From the NCBI GenBank assembly GCA_052143835.1, contig JBKQRV010000097.1:34891-98890 (forward strand): a DNA stretch of 64,000 nucleotides, written 5' to 3'. Source of the DNA: DASPPM01 sp052143835. GTDB taxonomy: Bacteria; Pseudomonadota; Alphaproteobacteria; JACZXZ01. This document shows positions 25,241-32,608 of the stretch, one piece after another (within the stretch, counting starts at the first letter, position 1; each line of letters opens with the position of its first letter). The position numbers and the translations under genes are program-made. Below the pieces are notes generated by a model. It was not told where the DNA came from and did no database searches. It was given only the letters and a program-made list of their open reading frames with translations.

Positions 25241-25893
25241 GCGCTCGCGATTCGGGGGCGCCAAGCCGCAGGAAGGTTCTTGCCGGATTGGCTGGTGCGC
25301 TCGCGGCAGCCCCGGCCGTCGTCGCTGTTGGCGGTGCGTTGCCGGCTGCCGCCGAGCCCTCGCCATTGCCCGGGCTCATGGCCCTGGTGCGCGCGAAATG
25401 GATTGAATATGGCGACACCGCGAATCTTGAGAGCGAAGCCTCGCGCGAGGCCGCCAAGCAGCACCCGGAGCCGCACCCGGCCTTGATCGCGAATGGCCGC
25501 ACGCTGAATCGGCCCTGGATCGAGCAACTCTATCGGGGCCGGCGCATGTACGACGATGAGGCCAGCGCGACGGCTTGGCGGGATCGCACGCTGCAGGTTC
25601 TTGAGGCTCACGAGGCCGACTGCCGCGCGATCGATGCACGCTTTGGCGTGCCCGAGCTCGAGGCGAAGGGCGCGCGCATCAGCGATGAGCTCGACGCCCT
25701 GCAAGACGCGATCATGGAGGCGCCCGCGCGCACGGTGGCGGACTGGACGGTGAAGGTATGGCTCGCCGTCGAGTCCCTCGGCTTGTTCGACACGCCGGCA
25801 GACGATCTCTGCGGAGGCGAAGCCCAGGCGCTACAGATCGTCCGCGACATGGCGAAGGCCTCCGGGCTCGCTTTGCCGGGTGTCGCGTCATGA
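25237..25893 (+). CDS. Twin-arginine-signal protein B
   Basis: 218 residues from GTG 25237, chosen for the GTGA overlap with the previous stop. The signal is again twin-arginine type (PSRRKVLAGLAGALAAAPAV), ending near PAAAEP. The mature part is helical and acidic (about 60-215). The segment VADWTVKVWLAVESLGLFDT parallels GLAFKLRAFLERMRQWNDL of protein A, so the two may be diverged paralogues. Its stop overlaps the next start (ATGA). Confidence 0.65.
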   Translation: MSARDSGAPSRRKVLAGLAGALAAAPAVVAVGGALPAAAEPSPLPGLMALVRAKWIEYGDTANLESEASREAAKQHPEPHPALIANGRTLNRPWIEQLYRGRRMYDDEASATAWRDRTLQVLEAHEADCRAIDARFGVPELEAKGARISDELDALQDAIMEAPARTVADWTVKVWLAVESLGLFDTPADDLCGGEAQALQIVRDMAKASGLALPGVAS

Positions 25894-26324
25894 GCGCGCG
25901 CGATCCCATCGTCGCCCTCGGGCGCGAGCTCGGGCAGTTCGGCGCCGCTTGGAACAAGGCCGACGTCGACCAACTGACCGCCAACAAGGCCGGCAATCGG
26001 ACGCTGTACGACCAGCTCGGGGAGAAGCAGCGGGCGCTCGGGCAGCGGATGACCATGCTCGAGCATGCCATTACCGCCCTGCGGGCGAGCTCCGTACAAG
26101 GGGCCCTCGTGCAACTCGCCGTGGCGTCCAGCCTGGTCAACATGCTGGCGATGGAGGCCGACGACAGCAACGCGGAGAAGCTGCACGGCGAAGTCGAGCA
26201 CCTTCTGTATTCGATAGCAGGCGTGCTCGAGCGCCTATCCGGAACGACGCTCGAGGCGCTCGGACAAGAGCGGCTGATGCCGCGGTACGCCAGCCCACTC
26301 GAGCGGCGGAAGGCCGCCGCATGA
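25890..26324 (+). CDS. Unknown helical protein
   Basis: 144 residues from ATG 25890, coupled on both sides by ATGA overlaps. Predicted all-helical with long amphipathic stretches (LYDQLGEKQRALGQRMTMLE; VEHLLYSIAGVLERLSG); no membrane segment or catalytic motif. It belongs to the tightly coupled run 24845-26593. Confidence 0.6.
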   Translation: MSARDPIVALGRELGQFGAAWNKADVDQLTANKAGNRTLYDQLGEKQRALGQRMTMLEHAITALRASSVQGALVQLAVASSLVNMLAMEADDSNAEKLHGEVEHLLYSIAGVLERLSGTTLEALGQERLMPRYASPLERRKAAA

Positions 26325-26593
26325 GCACCGCGGCCAAGACCAGGGCGCGGAAAGAGCGCAAGGGTTCACGAGTTCTCGTAGGGCAAGCCGACTGTGAGCG
26401 GCTTGGCCTCGAGGGGCGCGGCCATGCCTGCTTCGCATGCAGGACAGTAAGGCCGCGCCCGCTGATCTCGCCGATCGAGTGGCGTAGGACACTCGAGCGC
26501 GAGGGGCGCGGCGACGCGATCAATGCTGCCGCTGGAAACGACAGCAACCCGGGCAGCGCCGCGCCCGCCTTATTCGAGCCATCGTGGCGGTGA
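26321..26593 (+). CDS. Unknown basic protein with CxxC
   Basis: 90 residues, ATG overlapping the preceding stop. Lys/Arg-rich N terminus, a CFAC pair (HACFACRTVR) that could bind zinc with other Cys/His, then a low-complexity tail. No family is recognised. Confidence 0.45.
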   Translation: MSTAAKTRARKERKGSRVLVGQADCERLGLEGRGHACFACRTVRPRPLISPIEWRRTLEREGRGDAINAAAGNDSNPGSAAPALFEPSWR

Positions 26594-26621
26594 CGAGGCG
26601 CACCAGGAGGGGCGCTCGGCG

Positions 26622-26915
26622 ATGACGACGGCCGCCCTATGCTTGTGGTGCGAAAAGCCCCTCCCGGCCGGCGGTCGGCGCGGCAGCGCGCGGAAATTTT
26701 GCGACCGCTTGTGCAGGTACGCCTTTCACTCGGCGGCACGGCGATGGGTCGCGCAGGCAATCGAGGCTGGCCTGATTTCCTCGGAAGACCTCAGGACGGC
26801 CTCTACAAAAGCGTGCACGCCTCGATTAGGGCCTCCTGACATTTTTTCCGGTACACCGGGCACGGCAGAGGAGCCGCAGCCAGCGGCCCCGGCCGGGAGC
26901 AAGGGCGACGGATGA
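26622..26915 (+). CDS. Small zinc-finger phage protein
   Basis: 97 residues from ATG 26622. The first 45 form a treble-clef-like zinc module (CLWCEKPLPAGGRRG, then KFCDRLCRYAFHSAARRW), with four cysteines spaced as in zinc proteins frequent in alphaproteobacterial prophages. The C-terminal 35 residues are Pro-rich and probably disordered. The role is unknown; nucleic-acid binding is likely. Confidence 0.7.
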   Translation: MTTAALCLWCEKPLPAGGRRGSARKFCDRLCRYAFHSAARRWVAQAIEAGLISSEDLRTASTKACTPRLGPPDIFSGTPGTAEEPQPAAPAGSKGDG

Positions 26916-27106
26916 CAACGCCGGCCGGCCAGCTCGCCGATTCGACACCGCGCCCTCCGGTGCCATAGCCTCGAGCCCTGCCGCGCGAGCTCGTCAAGGA
27001 TCTCGAGCACGGCGCGTCAGGCGAGCGACGCGCACGGGTGAAGGCGCGCCAGCTGCGGAGCGTCGGTCGCTGAGGCGCACGCCGGCGGCCCGAAGGGAAG
27101 ACCATC

Positions 27107-27727
27107 TTGCGCAAGCGGTCTAAGGCTGAGCTTCGCCGCACCGCCGTCCACGAGGCCGGGCACGCGGTAGCGGCATTCAAGGTCGGGATGCGCACCAAGG
27201 CGCTGTCGATCGTCGCCGACGGCGAATCGCTTGGCCATCATCGGCCCCATCCATATTTCGCGGGCGTGAATCCGGAGCTCGACGGCAGCCCAAGGGTGCA
27301 GCGGCGCCTCGAGAATGCGGCGCTGGTATATCTCGCGGGCGCCGCGGCGGAACGTCGCTTCAGCCCGAAGGGATTTCGCCACGCCGGATCCTCTGGGGAC
27401 CGACACCAGGCGATCGAGCTGCTTTCGTACCTGACGGGGAGCAATGAGGAGCTCGAGGCCTATCTTCGTCTTGTCGACGTCCGGGCGCGCCAGCTTGTCG
27501 CCGATCCACTGAATTGGTTTCTCATCAACGGGCTCGCGGCACGGCTGCTCGAGCGCCAGGAGCTGACCGGGGATGAGGTGCTGCGGGCGATCCGTGCAGC
27601 GTATGACGAGGATTTTAAGCGCCGTCTCGCCAGCATCGCGGGGCGGCCAAGGAAGGCGTCGGCTCGCACGGCGAGGGCCGCCCCTCGCCGAGTTCGGAAG
27701 CCGACCCGCGACGCGAAGCGACGATGA
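27107..27727 (+). CDS. Stand-alone M41 (FtsH-type) peptidase-like domain protein
   Basis: 206 residues from TTG 27107 (AAGGGAAG upstream; no better start in frame). It has the zinc signature HEAGHA with H15, E16 and H19, followed by GVNPELDGSPRVQRRLENAA and LAGAAAERRF. Then comes a GSSGDRHQAIELL segment, matching the third-ligand region of M41 peptidases. The AAA+ ATPase part of FtsH is absent. The C-terminal 35 residues are very basic. Similar ATPase-free M41-like proteins occur in phages; the target is unknown. Its stop overlaps the next start. Confidence 0.7.
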   Translation: MRKRSKAELRRTAVHEAGHAVAAFKVGMRTKALSIVADGESLGHHRPHPYFAGVNPELDGSPRVQRRLENAALVYLAGAAAERRFSPKGFRHAGSSGDRHQAIELLSYLTGSNEELEAYLRLVDVRARQLVADPLNWFLINGLAARLLERQELTGDEVLRAIRAAYDEDFKRRLASIAGRPRKASARTARAAPRRVRKPTRDAKRR

Positions 27728-28014
27728 CCAAGCGCCGGGCCCAGCTTCCTGCCGGCATGACGCCGCGCCTGCTCTCACGCGACCAGGCAGCGGCCTATTG
27801 TGGGATCTCGGTGAGCCATTTCGAGACGCACGTCGCCCGGCACGTCGGGGGGATCAAGCTCGGCGGCCGGATTCTTTGGGACCGGGCGGCGATCGACCGC
27901 TGGCTTGACGGGCTTTCGTCCGGGCTCGGGACGTTCGGCCCCGATCAGTTCATCGAAGCGCTCGGCGATGGTCGTCAACCGCGACCCGTCGCGCGCCGCG
28001 GGCGTGCGCAATAG
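27724..28014 (+). CDS. AlpA/excisionase-like helix-turn-helix protein
   Basis: 96 residues, ATG overlapping the preceding stop (ATGA). It contains a MerR-like HTH and wing (LLSRDQAAAYCGISVSHFET, then GGIKLGGRILWDRAAIDRWL) as in excisionases and phage terminase-linked HTH proteins. It could be the excision factor of the element, or regulate the right-hand genes. It is followed by a strong hairpin. Confidence 0.75.
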   Translation: MTKRRAQLPAGMTPRLLSRDQAAAYCGISVSHFETHVARHVGGIKLGGRILWDRAAIDRWLDGLSSGLGTFGPDQFIEALGDGRQPRPVARRGRAQ

Positions 28015-28037
28015 AGGCGAAGGCTTTCAAAACCGTT

Positions 28038-28064
28038 CCGAAAGGGTTAACGAAGCCCTTTCGG
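28038..28064. terminator. Perfect 9-bp hairpin between convergent genes
   Basis: CCGAAAGGG and CCCTTTCGG flank a 9-base loop, in the 82-bp gap between the plus-strand HTH gene and the minus-strand gene ending at 28097. Position and symmetry suit a bidirectional terminator, although T-runs are short. Confidence 0.6.
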
Positions 28065-28096
28065 CCCCACCCTCCGGCGCCCGGGCTATGCCGGCG

Positions 28097-28411
28097 CTAA
28101 GCGCCGAGCTCGATCATCTCGAGCTCGCCGAGCATGCGCGCGAGATCGCGCAACACTCCGGCCTTGCGGGACTTCCGCTCCTTCGCGGGCACCGTCTCAA
28201 GGGCGCGCTCGAGCGCCGACCGCGCCTCTCTGATCCCGAGAGCGCCGGCATGGTGCAGCTCGCCCGTGATCGCCACTTGCGCCGCGACAAGACCCGAAAT
28301 CGCGTCGGACAGCTTGGCAAGGTCCGCCACGAGGACCGTGCGCAAGCGCTGCGCTACCGCGTCGGTGACCGCATCAATGAGCTCGTTTTCCCGGCCGCCG
28401 TTCATGCCCAT
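28097..28411 (-). CDS. Unknown helical protein, paralogue of 28846-29238
   Basis: 104 residues from ATG 28411 (GGAG seven bases upstream; GTG 28438 is an alternative). The C-terminal part, EARSALERALETVPAKE then AGVLRDLARMLGELEMIEL, lines up with EIARGLGKLEKGNPKGG then AGVLRNLVELIDSFKVAKL in the plus-strand gene at 28846. The order of helices is the same. No known family. Confidence 0.5.
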   Translation of the reverse strand: MGMNGGRENELIDAVTDAVAQRLRTVLVADLAKLSDAISGLVAAQVAITGELHHAGALGIREARSALERALETVPAKERKSRKAGVLRDLARMLGELEMIELGA

Positions 28412-28528
28412 GCTGAGCTCCGCACCTGGTGACACCACGACAATTCGCTATACCATGCCGGCGCGCGTGGCGCGAGAGGTGCTCGCAAGCGCCATGGAAG
28501 AATTGGCACCCGTTGCCACCGGACCCGT

Positions 28529-28552
28529 GGCAAACCGGACAAAGACGACAGC
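28529..28552 (+). repeat. 24-bp motif copy 1
   Basis: Diverged copy of the motif that begins GGCAAAC and contains ACAAAG. Like copy 3, it is followed by an A-run. Spacing to copy 2 is 154 bases. Confidence 0.4.
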
Positions 28553-28682
28553 TAAAAAAAGGGGAGAGATGAGGCCCCGTGGGACCGCGCGCGCTGTCCC
28601 TCCCCGGGCGCCGTCGCGCTGCGCCTGGCAGCTGCCCATGGGCGGCATTAAAGCGTTGGCATGCGTTGACGCCGGGGTGCGC

Positions 28683-28706
28683 GGCAAACGTTACAAACGT
28701 TACAGG
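28683..28706 (+). repeat. 24-bp motif copy 2
   Basis: GGCAAACGTTACAAACGTTA and four further bases. It contains an internal direct repeat of AAACGTTACA and two AACGTT palindromes, so it could bind a dimeric protein. Confidence 0.4.
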
Positions 28707-28845
28707 CCTACGCGCGCGCGGGGACGCGGAGGGCCTCAGGCGCCCGATCAGCCGGGTTGCGGATGAAGGCGACGGCGCGCATGTTGTGGCCGACTTCGCG
28801 TCCGCATTCTCGCAAGCGGTCAGGCTGCAATCGGAGGATCCGTCC

Positions 28846-29238
28846 ATGGCGAAACAGAGAGCAGGGAGCCAAGCTCGACGCGCTGCGACCCACAAGCGCT
28901 CGGGTGCCGTCGCGCGCGGCGTTACGATCGATGAGGTACAAGATATCGGCAACAGGTTAAGCCAAGCATTCTTGGCCCGGGCCCGCGACCAACTTAAAGC
29001 CGAATTCGCGAGCATCGTCGAAGCGATCCAGGGCCTCGCGTTCGCGCAAGTGCTCATCCTCCGGGCGCTCGATCGCAAGGGGCTACTCAGCATCGATGTT
29101 GCACGCGGCGAGATCGCGCGCGGGCTTGGCAAGCTTGAGAAGGGCAACCCGAAAGGAGGGGGCGCCGGCGTGCTGCGAAACTTGGTCGAGCTGATCGATA
29201 GCTTTAAAGTGGCGAAGCTTTCGCGGCGGCTCCATTAA
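28846..29238 (+). CDS. Unknown helical protein
   Basis: 130 residues from ATG 28846 (GGAGGA upstream). Basic N terminus, then long helices (VQDIGNRLSQAFLARARDQL; AEFASIVEAIQGLAFAQVLI), and a C-terminal AGVLRNLVELIDSF motif shared with the minus-strand gene at 28097. Possibly a DNA-packaging accessory protein, by position before the small terminase gene. Confidence 0.55.
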   Translation: MAKQRAGSQARRAATHKRSGAVARGVTIDEVQDIGNRLSQAFLARARDQLKAEFASIVEAIQGLAFAQVLILRALDRKGLLSIDVARGEIARGLGKLEKGNPKGGGAGVLRNLVELIDSFKVAKLSRRLH

Positions 29239-29333
29239 GACGCCCTGCCGATCGGCGATAGCGTGCTGCGGCGCCATCGCCCCCCGCCACCGGCGCGCGC
29301 GGCCGGCCATCGTGCTATAATCGGCGCCGGCGA

Positions 29334-29834
29334 GTGGTTCAAGGCGGGTTCCGAGCGGTGGCAAACGTGACAAAGGTGACACCTGAAAAAAGGGCACAGT
29401 TCATCGCAGCCCTCGAGAACGGTGCCAGCGTCACCAAGGCGGCGCGGGCGACTCGGATATCGCGGCAGGAGTGGTACCGCACGCGGAAGGACGACGAGGC
29501 CTTCGCCGCTGCATGGGACGCGGCGATCGAGATCGGCACCGATGCGCTCGAGGATGAAGCCGTGCGGCGGGCCGTTATCGGCGTGCGCCAGCCCGTTTTT
29601 CAGGGGGGCAAGCTCGTCGGCTATGTCAGGGTGCATAGCGATTTTCTCTTGAATGTCCTGCTGAAGGCACGCCGCCCCGAGAAATTCCGAGAGCGCGCGA
29701 GCGTCGAGCATACCGGCAAGGGAGGTGGCCCGATCGAGGTGAGTGATGCACGCGAACGCCTCGCTGGCCGAATCGCTCGCCTTGCTGCCCGAGCAGGAGA
29801 GGCTGGAGGCGCTAGCGGAACTGAGCAGGGCTGA
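29334..29834 (+). CDS. Phage terminase small subunit-like protein
   Basis: 166 residues from GTG 29334; GTG 29358 is an alternative. A TATAAT box lies at 29316-29321. The N-terminal HTH (EKRAQFIAALENGASVTKAA, then RATRISRQEWYRTRKDD) and the following EAFAAAWDAAIEIGTDALED plus EAVRRAVIGVRQPVFQGGK match small terminase or Nu1-like DNA-binding subunits. These select phage DNA for packaging. No large terminase (ATPase/nuclease) follows, so packaging would need a helper phage, or the gene is a relic. Confidence 0.8.
   Translation: MVQGGFRAVANVTKVTPEKRAQFIAALENGASVTKAARATRISRQEWYRTRKDDEAFAAAWDAAIEIGTDALEDEAVRRAVIGVRQPVFQGGKLVGYVRVHSDFLLNVLLKARRPEKFRERASVEHTGKGGGPIEVSDARERLAGRIARLAARAGEAGGASGTEQG
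29360..29383 (+). repeat. 24-bp motif copy 3, at terminase start
   Basis: This copy of the GGCAAAC-type motif overlaps the first codons of the small terminase gene. Small terminases often bind sites in or near their own gene, so the three copies are candidates for a packaging or operator site. Confidence 0.4.
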
Positions 29835-29896
29835 AATCGCGCACTATGCTACAATGCGCGCCGAAGGGTTGATTTTAATCATAGGGAAACGAAGCA

Positions 29897-30187
29897 ATGC
29901 CTCGCGGCGGTAAGAGGCCAGGCGCCGGTCGGAAGCCGGGTTCGGCAACGAAGCGGACGCGAGAGATCGCCGATCGCGCGATGGCGGCAGGCATCACGCC
30001 TCTTGAGGTGATGCTCAAGACGATGCGGATGTTTTGGCGCAAGGGTGAGAGGGAGAAGGCCGCGGCGATCGCCAAGGACGCGGCTCCCTATGTGCATCCG
30101 AGGCTTTCGAGCGCCTCCCTCTCCGGGGATTTCGGCTTCTTGACGCACGAAGAGGCGCTCGCTGAGCTCGACAAGGAGCCCGACTAG
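29897..30187 (+). CDS. Phage-type protein with RGGKRPGAGRK motif
   Basis: 96 residues. It begins with PRGGKRPGAGRKPGS, a basic motif common at the N terminus of phage packaging and head proteins, and continues with ITPLEVMLKTMRMFWRKGER then APYVHPRLSSASL, a conserved pattern in prophage proteins beside terminases. Probably a DNA-packaging accessory protein; the biochemical role is not established. Confidence 0.7.
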   Translation: MPRGGKRPGAGRKPGSATKRTREIADRAMAAGITPLEVMLKTMRMFWRKGEREKAAAIAKDAAPYVHPRLSSASLSGDFGFLTHEEALAELDKEPD

Positions 30188-30284
30188 CGCCTCCGACGGC
30201 GAAGCGATGATGGCAATATCGACCGCCCGTCAACCGGGCGTGCGCCGCCGATCATGCCGACGACACGGCCCCTGGGAAAGTCAC

Positions 30285-30659
30285 ATGACCAAGCGCGCGC
30301 GATCCGATTTGGCCCGCATGGAAGCTGCGGCCAAGATCGAAGCGATGAACAAGGCCGAAGACTATGCCGCGCGCGGACGCCGTTTCGCCGACCTCAGCGA
30401 TGACGTACTAAGCCGGCGTTGTGCCGAGACGTTCCGAGCCGTTTACCTCGCGTTCGATTACAAGCTGGGAATCGAGTTCGATGACCTGGAATCCGAGGCC
30501 TTCCTGCGGGGAATGGAGGCGCTGCGCTTGGTCACCAAGGCCGACCGTGACGCGATCTACGAAAGCCTCGAGCGTGACTGGCAAGACCCGGAATTCGAGA
30601 GGTCGATGCGCGAGCGGGCCGATCGGCTCCTCAACACCCAAGGCAAGCGACCAAATTGA
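30285..30659 (+). CDS. Unknown element protein
   Basis: 124 residues from ATG 30285 (GGGAAAG upstream; readings from 30207 add unsupported sequence). Soluble, charged and helical (MEAAAKIEAMNKAEDYAARG; FDDLESEAFLRGMEALRLV). No family is recognised. Last gene before the right end of the element. Confidence 0.55.
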   Translation: MTKRARSDLARMEAAAKIEAMNKAEDYAARGRRFADLSDDVLSRRCAETFRAVYLAFDYKLGIEFDDLESEAFLRGMEALRLVTKADRDAIYESLERDWQDPEFERSMRERADRLLNTQGKRPN

Positions 30660-30975
30660 CGGCCGCCCCGGCGCGCGCCGGTTTGCCTGCAACTCCCATG
30701 CGCACGAGAGAGGGGGTGGGGCCTTTGTCGGAATTAACCCCATGGACGCGGGCAATTAGGTTGAAAAAGCGGCCGCGCGCGGGCCGGCGCCGGATGAGCC
30801 GGAGCGGCGCTCGCATGCCCGCGAGGCGCGGTCACAGCATGGGCGCGGGTCGCGATCAGCGCCGTCCCGGCGAGCGAAACCGGGCCGCGTGTTACCCATG
30901 TGTTACCCACGGCAGGGCCTCGCCGTGGCGCCGCTCAACAATGCACTGAATTTCTGAGGTTTTCCGGGCATGCCG
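30660..30975. other. Non-coding right end of element
   Basis: No gene is supported here. It is GC-rich spacer carrying the right arm-type integrase sites at 30889-30908 and ending at the attachment core. Confidence 0.6.
30889..30908 (+). promoter_or_regulatory. Right arm-type integrase site: paired GTGTTACCC
   Basis: GTGTTACCC at 30889-30897 and again at 30900-30908, 11 bases apart, in the same orientation and spacing as the left pair at 13422-13441. The pair sits 68 bases inside the right core. Confidence 0.6.
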
Positions 30976-31004
30976 GCTGGTCGGGGAGAGAGGATTCGAA
31001 CCTC
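30976..31004. repeat. Right attachment site within tRNA-Pro 3' end
   Basis: 29 bases identical to the left copy. They cover the CCA end, acceptor 3' strand and T-arm of the intact tRNA-Pro gene. Integration therefore regenerated a functional tRNA at this end. Confidence 0.9.
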
Positions 31005-31054
31005 CGGCCCCCACGTCCCGAACGTGGTGCTCTACCAGGCTGAGCTACTCCCCG
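30978..31054 (-). tRNA. tRNA-Pro (anticodon CGG)
   Basis: A 77-base cloverleaf on the minus strand. Acceptor stem CGGGGAG/CTCCCCG, D-stem GCTC/GAGC, anticodon stem CCACG/CGTGG with loop TTCGGGA (anticodon CGG, reads CCG), T-arm GGAGG-TTCGAAT-CCTCT, discriminator A and an encoded CCA. It serves as the integration site of the element to its left. Confidence 0.97.
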
Positions 31055-31150
31055 GCGCGAGGCGCGGTTATAGCCTGTCGCCGGCTCGCTTGGCAACCGC
31101 CGCACGCGGCCGAGTCCTTCGCCGTGCGCGGGGCTGGGTGCGCGCCAGGC

Positions 31151-31972
31151 TCAGTTGACCGGCTCGAGCAGCAGGTTCGCGTTGCCGCTGCCCGAGGACT
31201 GGCCGTAGGGTCCGAACTGCCGGCCCTTGTAGCGCCGGCGCTCGTCGAGGCAGCCGAGCATGGTCGCGATGTTGCGCCCGCCCATCTCGCCGACCACGGC
31301 ATTTGTGTATTCGGGAAACCAGGCCTTGGCCTCGCGGATGTTGCCCTCGCTCAGCATGGCGATGAACTTGCGGTCGAGCGCCTGGCGCTCCTCCGTGGGC
31401 CAGAGCTCGGGCCCGCGCACGAGCTTGTGGCTGAAGGCGCAGCTCGCGAGGAAGGCGGCCTTGCGGCCGGTTTTCTCCGCGGCGGTGCGCACGGCGCTGC
31501 CGACCGCCATCGCCTCCTTGAGATCGGCCGACACCACGGTGCCGACCAAGACGATCGGCACCTCGCCCGCGGGGTCGAGATGGTGCGCCGGCACCCAGGA
31601 GCCGTAATCCCACTTGAAGTAGTCGCTGTCGTTGCGGTGGCAGGGATAGCCGAGCGCCTTGATCTCCTCCACGAGCGCTGCGGCGTATTCGGGATCGCCC
31701 TTGTAACGGTAGGGGATGCCCGGGATGAGGTCCGGCGCCTCGTCGGCGACGCAGCGCCCCTCGTGCGCCCTTTGGCAGGTCACGTACCAGTTGAAGGTGC
31801 ACACCCAGTGCGCCGAGTTGATCACGATCACGTCGGGCTTGGCGCCGCGCAGGGCCTCGCCCATCTCGCGCTGGCCCTGGATCACGCCTTTGACGAAATC
31901 GGGCGCCTTGGCCTCGATCCCCATGCGCGGCGTGTGCGGTACCACGCCGGCGCGAATGATCTCTCCCTTCAT
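31151..31972 (-). CDS. Class III extradiol ring-cleavage dioxygenase (LigB/DODA superfamily)
   Basis: 273 residues from ATG 31972, which has AGGAGG at 6-base spacing; ATG 31975 is only 3 bases from it, and a reading from 32113 lacks support. Family features: an N-terminal metal-site histidine in GVVPHTPRM, DVIVINSAHWVCTFNWYV with the second histidine, RNDSDYFKWDYGSWVPAHHL near the middle, and SCAFSHKL. Such enzymes open catechol-type rings using non-haem Fe(II). The substrate is not determined. It stands alone next to the tRNA. Confidence 0.8.
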   Translation of the reverse strand: MKGEIIRAGVVPHTPRMGIEAKAPDFVKGVIQGQREMGEALRGAKPDVIVINSAHWVCTFNWYVTCQRAHEGRCVADEAPDLIPGIPYRYKGDPEYAAALVEEIKALGYPCHRNDSDYFKWDYGSWVPAHHLDPAGEVPIVLVGTVVSADLKEAMAVGSAVRTAAEKTGRKAAFLASCAFSHKLVRGPELWPTEERQALDRKFIAMLSEGNIREAKAWFPEYTNAVVGEMGGRNIATMLGCLDERRRYKGRQFGPYGQSSGSGNANLLLEPVN

Positions 31973-32187
31973 CATCTCCCTCCTTCTCGCCCGCCACGTC
32001 TCGCGACCGGCACATTTGTACACGGAGACGCCCTCCCTGACGAGCGCGACCATCGACCGGCGCCGCTGCCGTCCCCGGCGCGTGCTCCGCACGATCAGCT
32101 CGAAATGTCGCACGGTGCCGGCTTGCGGCGCCGTGGCCGGATTGCTATCAGGGTCGTCAAAGCATCCGCCCCCACACGAGGCTCCTC

Positions 32188-32583
32188 ATGACAAAAATCA
32201 AGGCAGCCATCTTGGCACTTACCGCAGCAGGGCTGCTCTCGGCTCTGCTCTCGGCCGGGCCCGCGCAGGCGGCCGGCGATGTCGCCAAGGGCGAGATGGT
32301 CTTCAAGCGCTGCCTCATTTGTCACACGATCAAGGCGGGCGAGCCCAACCGGATCGGCCCCAATCTCCACGGCCTCTTCGAGCGCGACGCGGGCAAGGCG
32401 CCCGGCTTCAGCGGCTATTCGGACGGGCTCAAGGGCGCCAGCTTCAAATGGGACGACGCGAAGCTGGACCAATGGCTCGAGAATCCGCAGAAGTTCAGCC
32501 CGGGCTCGCGCATGGCCTTCAGGGTCACCAACGACCAGGAGCGTCAGGACGTGATCGCCTATCTGCACGAGGCGACGAAGTAG
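32188..32583 (+). CDS. Class I cytochrome c
   Basis: 131 residues with a Sec signal peptide (about 1-28, ending AQA) and a single haem-binding motif C42-L-I-C45-H46. The distal methionine is probably M109 (GSRMAF). Conserved GPNLHGLF and YLHEATK surround the haem. Soluble periplasmic electron carrier of the c2/c550 type. Divergent from the dioxygenase gene. Confidence 0.93.
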   Translation: MTKIKAAILALTAAGLLSALLSAGPAQAAGDVAKGEMVFKRCLICHTIKAGEPNRIGPNLHGLFERDAGKAPGFSGYSDGLKGASFKWDDAKLDQWLENPQKFSPGSRMAFRVTNDQERQDVIAYLHEATK

Positions 32584-32608
32584 CTGAAGGGAGGCCGCGC
32601 GCGAAAGC

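Larger units (their letters stand above)
28412..28845. other. Gene-poor spacer with two copies of a 24-bp motif
   Basis: No convincing gene lies in this 434-bp gap. It contains two of the three copies of a GGCAAAC-n-ACAAA-type motif (28529-28552, 28683-28706); the third is at the start of the terminase gene. Open frames here have poor start sites and low-complexity Arg/Pro products. Confidence 0.5.
13266..31004. mobile_element. 17.7-kb tRNA-Pro-integrated phage-like element
   Basis: A 29-bp direct repeat (13266-13294 and 30976-31004) bounds the element. The right copy is the 3' part of an intact tRNA-Pro(CGG) gene; the left copy is only that fragment. Inside are a tyrosine integrase next to the left end, an AlpA regulator, a RepA-like ATPase, prohead-protease-like, tape-measure and small-terminase genes, an XRE regulator and about fifteen small unknown genes. 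No portal, major capsid, large terminase or lysis gene is visible. That fits a phage satellite or a strongly reduced prophage. Its genes are tightly packed and often overlap by 4 bases. Confidence 0.85.

Noticed and set aside
28439..28766. Plus-strand ORF in the spacer before 28846
   Set aside because: No ribosome-binding site and an Arg/Pro-rich product; the sequence is better explained as spacer with repeated motifs.
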